The notes beneath the pieces are model-generated. The model was not told the DNA's origin. It did not search any database and saw nothing but the letters and a program-made list of their open reading frames with translations. 7,907 nt of DNA from Bacteriovoracales bacterium (lineage in GTDB: Bacteria; Bdellovibrionota; Bacteriovoracia; Bacteriovoracales; Bacteriovoracaceae), in NCBI GenBank assembly GCA_007117175.1, contig SKGZ01000058.1:1-7907 (forward strand), given 5' to 3'. Shown here one piece after another: positions 1-5,794 of the stretch. Both the position numbers and the translations under genes were made by a program. The stretch's first letter is position 1, and every line of letters begins with the position of its first letter.

Positions 1-574
1 ATTCAAGGCAATCCAATGTTTGCTGATAACCGGCCCTGCGATCGCGAACTTTATGGGTCAGTCGCTCTACTGTTTCCACATTTTGTGCAATCACAAAGGG
101 ATTACTTTGGGCCAGTGTGTGCATGTGCTCAGCAATGGCCTTAAAGTCTGGAATGAGCACTTCCACTTTAGTTTCAGGGTGATCTTGATGGATACGCTTG
201 ACCACTGCCGCAAAATGAGCTGCTCCGTGATCAGCTAAATCGTCTCGATCCACACTGGTGATCACAATATAGCGCAAGTTCATCATCCCGACCATTTTGG
301 CGGTATTGGGGATTTCATCTTGATTGATAAAGCCTTTGGGATTACCAGTTTTGATATGACAAAAACGACAGGCGCGAGTGCAAGTGTCTCCGAGAATCAT
401 CACCGTGGCAGTCCTGGCCTGCCAGCACTCGGCTAGATTGGGACAACGTGCCTCTTCACAAACGGTGTAGAGCCCCTTTGCGCGCAATTCAGATTTAATG
501 GCGGTGAAGTTGTCTCCCTTGGGGATTTTAGCTTTGAGCCATTGGGGTTTTCTTTCAGGATTAATTGCCGGCAT
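1..574 (-). CDS. lipA: Lipoyl synthase (radical SAM), 3' end outside window
   Basis: LipA inserts two sulfur atoms into protein-bound octanoyl groups, making the lipoyl cofactor of 2-oxoacid dehydrogenases and the glycine cleavage system. The 191 visible residues (of about 290-320 usual) hold both iron-sulfur motifs. C39-x4-C44-x5-C50 binds the auxiliary cluster (CEEARCPNLAEC), and C65-x3-C69-x2-C72 is the radical-SAM motif (CTRACRFC). The family blocks ITSVDRDDL (105-113) and QNVETVERL (164-172) follow. Small departures from the usual consensus are DHGAAHF instead of DGGAxHF and AQN instead of NHN before VETV. The ATG at 574-572 lies 3 bp after the stop of a miniprotein gene, and there is no strong Shine-Dalgarno of its own, so translational coupling is likely. 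The C-terminal part, including the RSSY serine ligand, lies beyond the left edge and cannot be checked. Confidence 0.96.
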   Translation of the reverse strand, partial: MPAINPERKPQWLKAKIPKGDNFTAIKSELRAKGLYTVCEEARCPNLAECWQARTATVMILGDTCTRACRFCHIKTGNPKGFINQDEIPNTAKMVGMMNLRYIVITSVDRDDLADHGAAHFAAVVKRIHQDHPETKVEVLIPDFKAIAEHMHTLAQSNPFVIAQNVETVERLTHKVRDRRAGYQQTLDCLE

Positions 575-577
575 GAT

Positions 578-673
578 CTATTGGTTTTTCTTACGAGAAA
601 GCCATAATAGGATGGGAAAAGTGACTAAAAAAACCACTAAACTTGCTGGAATTAAATAAGCCAGATATTCCAT
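578..673 (-). CDS. 31-residue single-helix membrane miniprotein
   Basis: This small ORF (start MEYLAYLIPASLVV, end LSRKKNQ) has one hydrophobic helix at about residues 4-25 followed by a basic RKK tail. The positive-inside rule suggests the N-terminus faces out and the C-terminus is cytoplasmic. Support that it is real: an AAGGAG Shine-Dalgarno lies 4 nt before the ATG, the ORF fills an otherwise empty gap, and it stops 3 bp before lipA. I do not recognise a family. The size is like that of small oxidase-assembly or subunit peptides such as CcoS or CcoQ, but I see no convincing sequence match. It may act as a membrane peptide, as a leader that couples translation into lipA, or as both. The function is unknown. 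Confidence 0.7.
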   Translation of the reverse strand: MEYLAYLIPASLVVFLVTFPILLWLSRKKNQ

Positions 674-677
674 AAAA

Positions 678-683
678 CTCCTT
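678..683 (-). promoter_or_regulatory. Strong Shine-Dalgarno of the miniprotein
   Basis: On the minus strand this reads AAGGAG, followed by TTTT and the ATG at 673. It is one of the best ribosome-binding sites in the window and is the main reason for calling the 31-codon ORF a gene. The spacer of 4 nt is slightly short. Confidence 0.65.
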
Positions 684-697
684 CATCTTAGAATTTA

Positions 698-726
698 ACC
701 ATACTGGATTTCTACTTATCTGTTAA
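698..726 (-). promoter_or_regulatory. Candidate sigma-70 promoter for miniprotein-lipA
   Basis: On the minus strand, TTAACA (721-726, 5/6 match to TTGACA), a 17-bp spacer and TATGGT (698-703, 4/6 match to TATAAT) lie in the only sizeable gap of the minus-strand operon. The predicted transcription start near 691 would leave a leader of about 18 nt containing the AAGGAG site. It would allow lipA to be expressed separately from the upstream genes. It is a pattern match only and could arise by chance in AT-rich DNA. Confidence 0.4.
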
Positions 727-727
727 G

Positions 728-1753
728 CTAAACGGCCAACAGTTTTAAGGATTGTCTATTAAGGCTCAGTTTGACATGCTGCCCTAGTGATAAGTGGGGA
801 TAATCTTCAAGAGTGGAGTGCCAAACCCATTGCAGGCTAGGCCGAGTGGATAAAAGCTCAACTTGTAGGTAAAAACCATTGGCCGTTAATTGACGTTGGC
901 AAATCTTAGCGGAAAACTCGCCGGCCTGTTCAGCAGTTAACTGCCAGCTTTGGGGGGGAATGAGCAGTAAGGCCGAAGGCCTGCCAAGATCAGCTTGCTT
1001 GGGCAAGGAGATCTCTCCTAAGATTTGAGAATGCACCAATAATTGATTGTCCTGGCATTGGTAAGTGACTAATTCCCGATTGATAAAGCGTTGATAATCA
1101 AGATTGGCCAGATGCTGAGGGTGTAATAAAAACTGCAAAGGCCCACAGTCTTGCACAATTTCTCCATGATGCAATAAACAGATGCGATTAGACCAATTTA
1201 AGGCCAAGTCTAAATCGTGGGTGGAAAAAACCAGCGCAATCTGTGCAGTTTGACAGTAGTTCACAATTTGCTGCATTAATTGATGGCGTAGCGGTGGATC
1301 TAAGTGAGAAAAGGGCTCGTCTAGTAAAATCAATTGGGGCTCGGCAATAAAAACCTGACACAAAAAGGCCCTTTGTTGCTCACCTTGAGAGAGTTGTGAA
1401 AAGCTATAATGATATTTTTGAGACAAATCCCAGTTTAAGCAAAGATCTCTGGCCTTATTAATATTTTCTTCGCTCTTTTCTACATTTTGCAAAATAAAAT
1501 CTTCTAGCTTGGCATCACTCTCTTGCCCATTGAGATTGTGCACCAATTTGAGATTTTCAGTTTGCCAAAATGTTCCACTTTCCAGACTGAGCTGATGACA
1601 AAGAATCTTAAGTAAGGTGGTCTTACCGCTGCCGCTAGCACCTAATAAGGCGATTTGTTCTTGAGCGTGAACAGAGAGATGGCAATGATTAAGACCTCCT
1701 AGATCTTTTTTTTGGTAGCGAAAGCTCGCATCTTGCAGTTGTATTAACTTCAT
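728..1753 (-). CDS. ABC transporter ATP-binding protein, CUT1/MalK-like, orphan
   Basis: A 341-residue ATPase expected to drive a membrane transporter from the cytoplasmic side. Visible motifs are Walker A GASGSGKT (38-45), signature LSQGE (121-125, variant of LSGGQ), Walker B LILLDE (141-146), D-loop SHLD (149-152) and H-loop His179. The roughly 115 residues after the ATPase core look like the TOBE/OB-type domain of the MalK/PotA/FbpC/ModC group. Oddities: Walker A to signature spans about 83 residues against about 98 in MalK, and the Q-loop position reads VHN (71-73), with Asn where Gln is expected. No permease or binding-protein gene is in the window, so the substrate is unknown. The ATG at 1753 was chosen because it forms an ATGA overlap with the preceding gene and starts directly with the MKLIQLQDASFRY strand. 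The 22-residue upstream extension would only overlap the DMT gene. Confidence 0.9.
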   Translation of the reverse strand: MKLIQLQDASFRYQKKDLGGLNHCHLSVHAQEQIALLGASGSGKTTLLKILCHQLSLESGTFWQTENLKLVHNLNGQESDAKLEDFILQNVEKSEENINKARDLCLNWDLSQKYHYSFSQLSQGEQQRAFLCQVFIAEPQLILLDEPFSHLDPPLRHQLMQQIVNYCQTAQIALVFSTHDLDLALNWSNRICLLHHGEIVQDCGPLQFLLHPQHLANLDYQRFINRELVTYQCQDNQLLVHSQILGEISLPKQADLGRPSALLLIPPQSWQLTAEQAGEFSAKICQRQLTANGFYLQVELLSTRPSLQWVWHSTLEDYPHLSLGQHVKLSLNRQSLKLLAV

Positions 1754-2202
1754 ACCCGACTCTTCACAATGAGGCCTAGTCCTAGGATTAAGAACAGAGC
1801 TCCCAAAAGACGTCCCCAATTCAGAGGAGAAACCTGCACTCCCATCAGACCATAGTGATCAATCAAAATAGACATGAGAAGTTGGCCAGTGATAAAGGAA
1901 GTAATAGTGGTGGTCACTCCGATCTTATCAATTAAGAACATGGAAAAGAAAACAAAACTGGCCCCCATCAATCCACCCAGATAAAGATGAGGGGAAACCT
2001 TACTCAAGACCTTTAAAGTGGGGAAGCTCTCTTTAGTGGTCAGACATAAAATGGCCAAAGAAAGTGTTCCGATGATAAAGGAAATAAGCGCACTGTGCAG
2101 CGGGTGGTGGGAGTAGCGAGTCAATTGATTATTAATAGTTGCTTGAAAGGGCATCATGGATCCCACTAAGAAGGCGATACTAATAAAAAAAAGTGCCAGC
2201 AT
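1750..2202 (-). CDS. DMT-superfamily membrane protein, YdcZ/DUF606 type
   Basis: A 150-residue integral inner-membrane protein with about five hydrophobic segments (roughly 2-22, 35-55, 73-92, 97-115, 130-147). Family-like landmarks are MPFQATINNQL (17-27), a Gly-rich GGLMGA (76-81), TGQLLMSILIDHYGL (105-119) and RLLGALFLILGLGL (131-144). The length is normal for the one-domain YdcZ/DUF606 group of the drug/metabolite transporter superfamily, whose substrates are mostly unknown. Such short members are thought to work as dimers or pairs, but only one copy is seen here. The start at 2202 is supported by an AAGGA site 7 nt upstream. Its TGA overlaps the ATG of the ABC ATPase, so the two proteins are probably made together. 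A functional link to that ATPase is possible but unproven. Confidence 0.87.
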   Translation of the reverse strand: MLALFFISIAFLVGSMMPFQATINNQLTRYSHHPLHSALISFIIGTLSLAILCLTTKESFPTLKVLSKVSPHLYLGGLMGASFVFFSMFLIDKIGVTTTITSFITGQLLMSILIDHYGLMGVQVSPLNWGRLLGALFLILGLGLIVKSRV

Positions 2203-2217
2203 ATGAATATCCTTGCT

Positions 2218-3726
2218 TTAGGTTTTGAGTCCTGGGATTTGAGCAATTTGAGAGCTTTGATCATCAGTGGTTTCTAAACTCGCAATGGGGTGTACGCAAT
2301 GATCAATCATGGTGACACCTGCTGGTCTAAAGTTTCCTGAGTTTTTAAGCCCGCCAAAGGGAAGTTTGGAGCTGGCGCCAACAGTGGAGCGATTAAGATT
2401 AATAATTCCCGCTTCAATTTCGGTTAAACATTGTTGATAGATTTTTTTCTCTTTGGTGAAAACTGAAGCGGCAAGACCAAATTCACTTTGATTACTTATT
2501 TGGATCGCTTCTTCGATATCATCATAGGCTACTAGCGTACACTGAGGTCCAAAAATTTCATCCTTAAGAAAGCTATGCTCATCCTTGACTTGTCCCAGAC
2601 TGTGCAGGGCCGCACTGACATAATGACCTCCGTGAGTGATTTCAAGTTTCTTGGCCGGCAAGAGTATTTCAGCTCCTTGTTCTTCGGCCTTTTGACAATA
2701 CTCAAAATAGTGATTCACTGCTGCCTCATCAATTAAGCTGCTCATAAAAGGTTGAGCCGAAAAATCACAGGGGTGATCAACGATTATTTTTTCTACTAAT
2801 TGAGTAAACTGGTGCTTAAATTGATCATAGATTTTTCTTTGCACAGCAATAATGCCGGTACTGGTGCAGCGCTGACCAGTGGTCAAGTAACTGGCCTTGA
2901 GAGTTTCGGCCATGGCGTGTTCAAGCGAGGCATCACTATGAATAATGGTGGTGTTCTTGCCTCCAAGTTCTAATGCCACCAGTTGATCAAGTCTTTGGTG
3001 GGTGGCCTGCATAATTTTTAACCCGACTTGCTTTGAGCCTGTAAAAAAGACCCCTTTAGTTAAGGGGTGAGTGCAAAGTTCATGGGCAAGCTTTGCGCCT
3101 CCCACTGCGAAATTAATCACACCTTGGGGAAATCCAGCGCGGGCAAAACACTCCATCATTAATTGGGGAGCATAGAGGGTTTTTTCAGAGGGTTTAAAAA
3201 TAATTGAGTTGCCTGTGAGCAGTGCGCTTAAAATTTGGCCATTGGCCAGGTGACAGGGAAAATTAAAAGGCCCAATCACTACGCAAATTCCCAGTGGCCG
3301 ATAAAGCACATGGCCATCCACCGAATTCATAATATTTTTGATGGTATAGTCTTGAACTCTCTTGCCAGATTCTTCGATGGTCACTTGAACCTTGCTAATC
3401 AGTGCGGCTGCTTCTGTTTTAGCCTCCCAAAGAGGTTTTCCCACTTCAAGTGCGAGCGCCATGGCAATGTCATCTTGATTTTTTTCCAGTTCTTTTTGGT
3501 AGCGAACAAGGGCTTGAATTCTTTGCTCTAAGCTGGTCTTTCTCCAGGTTTCATATCCCTGTTGAGCCGACTGAATCACTTGATCGCTAATAGAATCTTC
3601 GAAACTGGCCTGCCATAGAACTTGCTGGTCATTGACCGGGCAGTGCTTGCTGGCTTGCGCTGAGTTTTGAAAAGGGTGAAATTGGTTGTGATAATAATGA
3701 CCTTTGAGTTGAAATTGTGTTTTCAT
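2218..3726 (-). CDS. astD: NAD(P)-dependent aldehyde dehydrogenase, AstD-like
   Basis: A 502-residue cytoplasmic aldehyde dehydrogenase that oxidises an aldehyde to the acid with NAD(P)+. Catalytic features are Asn155 in GPFNFP (152-157), Lys178 in FKPSE, FTGS (228-231), general base Glu253 in ALELGGKN, nucleophile Cys287 in GQRCT and Glu390 in EIFGP. The blocks around GPFNFPCHLANG, AGIINLNRSTVGAS and PFGGLKNSGNFRP closely resemble succinylglutamate-semialdehyde dehydrogenase (AstD, arginine succinyltransferase pathway). The symbol is therefore a homology label, because astA, astB, astC and astE are absent nearby and the natural aldehyde may differ. The ATG at 3726 overlaps the coaE stop as ATGA and has a GAGGT site 5 nt upstream. 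The C-terminal tail after ASLE (about 17 residues) is Gln/Ser/Asp-rich and looks unconserved. Confidence 0.9.
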   Translation of the reverse strand: MKTQFQLKGHYYHNQFHPFQNSAQASKHCPVNDQQVLWQASFEDSISDQVIQSAQQGYETWRKTSLEQRIQALVRYQKELEKNQDDIAMALALEVGKPLWEAKTEAAALISKVQVTIEESGKRVQDYTIKNIMNSVDGHVLYRPLGICVVIGPFNFPCHLANGQILSALLTGNSIIFKPSEKTLYAPQLMMECFARAGFPQGVINFAVGGAKLAHELCTHPLTKGVFFTGSKQVGLKIMQATHQRLDQLVALELGGKNTTIIHSDASLEHAMAETLKASYLTTGQRCTSTGIIAVQRKIYDQFKHQFTQLVEKIIVDHPCDFSAQPFMSSLIDEAAVNHYFEYCQKAEEQGAEILLPAKKLEITHGGHYVSAALHSLGQVKDEHSFLKDEIFGPQCTLVAYDDIEEAIQISNQSEFGLAASVFTKEKKIYQQCLTEIEAGIINLNRSTVGASSKLPFGGLKNSGNFRPAGVTMIDHCVHPIASLETTDDQSSQIAQIPGLKT

Positions 3727-4361
3727 TGATACCTCGCTCGCAGTTTTAAAATGAGTTCATCCACTTGCTTTTGGGTTTCTTGCCACGTTCTTGAATTGTC
3801 AATGACATAGTCTGCCATTTGTCGCTTTTCTTCAATGGGAATTTGCGCTTTTAAGATTTTTTGGGCCAATTGCTCATCAATTTGATCCCTTTGAATCAAT
3901 CGCTGCAGTTGTTGTTGGGGATGGCATGAGACTAAGATGATGGCGTCAAATTCATCTTGTTTCTTTTTTTCAAAAAGCAGGGGAATATCGTAAATTAAAA
4001 AAGAATAACTCTTATGTTTGATGGCTTCAGCCTGAAAAAGTGCTGGCAATTGGGCATAGATTAATTTTTCAATTTTTTCCTTGATGATTGGATCATTAAA
4101 AAAAAGTTTTCTTAATTCTTTAAAATCGATATTTTTTTCACTACTTTGTTCTTTACTTTTTTCTTTTAGAGCAGAGGGGGCAATTTGGGCAATCTGTTCT
4201 TTGACAGACTGCATTCGGTAAGCTTGATGCACTAGCGCATCAGCGCAAATCACCGCCAGTCCACTCTTTTGAAGAGACTGACTTACACTGGTTTTTCCAC
4301 TGGCAATTCCACCGCTTAAGGCCACCAGAGGTTTGTCCAGCTGATAAAGTCTATTCTTCAT
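3723..4361 (-). CDS. coaE: Dephospho-CoA kinase
   Basis: CoaE phosphorylates dephospho-CoA with ATP, the last step of coenzyme A synthesis, in the cytoplasm. The 212 residues (usual about 200) show a P-loop GGIASGKT (17-24), the ADALVHQ segment (40-46) with Asp41 at the expected catalytic position, YDIPLLFE (124-131) in the CoA-site region, and RQMADYVIDN (180-189), the usual C-terminal landmark. The normally conserved HP pair after the FxDP helix (as in LLHPLI of E. coli) reads YA here (LIYAQL, 100-105), a visible divergence. The ATG at 4361 is preferred over the one at 4397 because AAAGGT lies just upstream and the CoaE fold begins soon after. The longer version would add 12 residues buried in mazG. 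It overlaps mazG by 11 bp and the next gene by ATGA. Confidence 0.93.
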   Translation of the reverse strand: MKNRLYQLDKPLVALSGGIASGKTSVSQSLQKSGLAVICADALVHQAYRMQSVKEQIAQIAPSALKEKSKEQSSEKNIDFKELRKLFFNDPIIKEKIEKLIYAQLPALFQAEAIKHKSYSFLIYDIPLLFEKKKQDEFDAIILVSCHPQQQLQRLIQRDQIDEQLAQKILKAQIPIEEKRQMADYVIDNSRTWQETQKQVDELILKLRARYQ

Positions 4362-5142
4362 CTTTAACCTTTTGCCAAAATTGGTGTTTTTCTTCAAAGC
4401 TTAACTTTTGCCATTGTAGTTTTTGCTCTTTGACTTGCTCAATCATGCGATTAAAGCGTCTGGTAAATTTTCGATTTCCCCCTTGCAGGATTTGTTCACT
4501 ATCAAAGTTGAGCTTGCGGCAAAGCTGGGCCATGGTGAAAAGAACATCACCCAGTTCTTCTTGAATTTTATTTGTTTTTTGCTTTTTAAGTTCAACCTTT
4601 AATTCTTGAATCTCTTCTTCAATTTTGGCTAAAACTTCTTCTGCTTGATCCCAATCAAAATCCCACTGATGGGCAATCTGTCCAATATTATGAGCACTTT
4701 GTAAAGCGGGTGCGTACAGTAACTGGTTGCTCATTGCCTGCTGGTTAGGATCACTCTTTTTTTCGCTGGCCTTGATTTCTTGCCATTGGCGGTGAAGTTC
4801 TTGCTCACTTAATTTTTGTGAATGATTGTCCTTGGCAAAGACATGGGGGTGGCGACGAATGATTTTTTCTTGAATGCTTTGCACTACATCATGAATGGTA
4901 AATTGCTTTTTTTCACTGGCCAATTGGGCGTGCAGAAAGATTTGTAAGAGCACATCTCCTAATTCTTCCTTCATATTTTGAGCATTTTGCTCATCAATGG
5001 CCTGAATTAATTCGTAGCATTCTTCAATCAAATAACCGGTCAGGCTTTGGTGGGTTTGCTGCAAATCCCAAGGGCAACCTGTTTGGGGATCACGCAGTTT
5101 GGCAATCGTTTGCTCAAATTCATCAAATTTGTTATTTTTCAT
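4351..5142 (-). CDS. mazG: Nucleoside triphosphate pyrophosphohydrolase MazG
   Basis: MazG hydrolyses (d)NTPs to monophosphate and pyrophosphate, clearing non-canonical nucleotides and, in E. coli, affecting ppGpp during starvation. The 263 residues match the full two-domain form. The first domain carries LRDPQTGCPWD (16-26), metal-binding EECYE (40-44), EELGD (59-63) and RRHPHVF (96-102). The second carries EEEIQE (175-180) and EELGD (195-199). Metal-binding acidic residues are present in both domains. The C-terminal block KFTRRF (225-230) is also typical. The ATG at 5142 has an AAGGA site about 7 nt upstream. It is probably the first gene of the minus-strand operon, with coaE starting inside its last codons. 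No toxin-antitoxin genes (mazEF) accompany it. Confidence 0.95.
   Translation of the reverse strand: MKNNKFDEFEQTIAKLRDPQTGCPWDLQQTHQSLTGYLIEECYELIQAIDEQNAQNMKEELGDVLLQIFLHAQLASEKKQFTIHDVVQSIQEKIIRRHPHVFAKDNHSQKLSEQELHRQWQEIKASEKKSDPNQQAMSNQLLYAPALQSAHNIGQIAHQWDFDWDQAEEVLAKIEEEIQELKVELKKQKTNKIQEELGDVLFTMAQLCRKLNFDSEQILQGGNRKFTRRFNRMIEQVKEQKLQWQKLSFEEKHQFWQKVKDEE
4367..4372 (-). promoter_or_regulatory. Ribosome-binding site that decides the coaE start
   Basis: Minus-strand AAAGGT, 5 nt before the ATG at 4361 and inside the last mazG codons. It favours this start over the in-frame ATG at 4397 and suggests coaE is translated by ribosomes finishing mazG. Confidence 0.55.
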
Positions 5143-5163
5143 GCAATTTTCCTTAAGAATAGC

Positions 5164-5192
5164 ATTCTAGCAAAAAGGTTAGCACTTATGAA
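5164..5192 (-). promoter_or_regulatory. Candidate extended -10 promoter of the mazG operon
   Basis: On the minus strand, TTCATA (5187-5192, 4/6 match to TTGACA) is followed by a 17-bp spacer and TAGAAT (5164-5169, 5/6 match to TATAAT), preceded by TGC, which makes an extended -10 element. The predicted start near 5157 leaves a very short leader with AAGGA at 5150-5154. The -35 overlaps the ATG of divergent ybeY, so transcription in the two directions may interfere. This is a pattern match only. Confidence 0.5.
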
Positions 5193-5697
5193 TTTTTCAG
5201 TGAAAAATATTGATTTTGAGTTTACTGCTCACAATCAGTCATGGGCCGAGCAGGACCTAGGTCATGATTTATTGACAGTGTTCACTCCCATGCTCAAGGC
5301 CTGGGGGCAGATCTGCTGCAATCAATGGAGTAATTTTAATCACTATCACTATCAAATAAGCCTGCACTACTGTCACGGTCAACAGATTCGCACTCTCAAC
5401 AATAAATACAGAAATAAGAACAAAATGACAGATGTTTTGTCCTTTCCTGTTCATGAAAATCCACGTGAAAATTGGGATTTTGAGCAAAGGGAAGTTTTAC
5501 TAGGAGATCTTTTTATTGCTCGCTCCATTTTATGCGCTCAAGCCAAACAGTACGGACAAAGCCCCTTACAGGAGTTTTATCGGCTGTGCACCCATGGTTT
5601 TGTGCATTTACTTGGTTTTGACCATGAAATCAGCCGAAAAGAAGAAAAAATCATGCAGCAATTCGAGCAAAAAATTCTTGAAAAATTAAGTAGTTAG
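5188..5697 (+). CDS. ybeY: Endoribonuclease YbeY (rRNA maturation factor)
   Basis: YbeY is a zinc-dependent RNase involved in 16S rRNA 3'-end processing and ribosome quality control. The 169-residue product has the family zinc site H136-x3-H140-x5-H146 in HGFVHLLGFDH (136-146), the TDVLSFP block (81-87) after the NKYRNKNK segment, and LGDLFI (105-110). The length is typical. The ATG at 5188 was chosen because AAGG lies about 9 nt upstream and the upstream in-frame extension (from 5047) only overlaps divergent mazG. The N-terminal 50 residues are poorly conserved, as is normal. In many bacteria ybeY sits with phoH or era, which are not seen here. Its neighbours are the divergent mazG operon and an outer-membrane protein gene 97 bp downstream. 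No clear promoter could be assigned in the 45-bp spacer. Confidence 0.95.
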   Translation: MNFSVKNIDFEFTAHNQSWAEQDLGHDLLTVFTPMLKAWGQICCNQWSNFNHYHYQISLHYCHGQQIRTLNNKYRNKNKMTDVLSFPVHENPRENWDFEQREVLLGDLFIARSILCAQAKQYGQSPLQEFYRLCTHGFVHLLGFDHEISRKEEKIMQQFEQKILEKLSS

Positions 5698-5779
5698 CGG
5701 TTTTTTGTCGTGTTGTGTCAAGAAAAAATGTTCACTCTGTAATAATTACGGCCATACCCTAGAGACAACTGTTAAACTT

Positions 5780-5785
5780 TATAAT
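5780..5785 (+). promoter_or_regulatory. Perfect -10 hexamer before the outer-membrane gene
   Basis: TATAAT lies 9 bp before the ATG at 5795. No acceptable -35 is present at 16-18 bp upstream, and no TG extension precedes it. If active, the transcript would start at about 5791-5793 and be almost leaderless. The 97-bp spacer holds no other clear signal and no hairpin-plus-T terminator, so readthrough from ybeY is an alternative. Confidence 0.3.
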
Positions 5786-5794
5786 AGAAATAGC

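Noticed and set aside
20..238. Plus-strand ORF of 72 codons
   Set aside because: Lies antisense inside lipA, whose radical-SAM motifs are unambiguous; no ribosome-binding site or recognisable protein.
1754..1819. 22-residue N-terminal extension of the ABC ATPase
   Set aside because: Lies entirely within the DMT gene, and the ATG at 1753 matches the usual start of the ATPase domain with an ATGA overlap.
3235..3531. Plus-strand ORF of 98 codons
   Set aside because: Antisense to the aldehyde dehydrogenase N-terminal half; composition is what the opposite strand of that gene would give.
5269..5487. Minus-strand ORF of 72 codons
   Set aside because: Antisense to ybeY, which has its full zinc motif; no supporting signals.
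5698..5710. Run of T after the ybeY stop as a rho-independent terminator
   Set aside because: No stable GC-rich stem precedes the T run; the adjoining sequence forms only a weak 3-4 bp pairing.
5705..5794. Cys-rich N-terminal extension of the barrel protein from TTG 5705 (CC-x4-C-x2-C pattern)
   Set aside because: It would bury the signal peptide 30 residues in, starts with TTG and has no Shine-Dalgarno; most likely an untranslated spacer that is open by chance.
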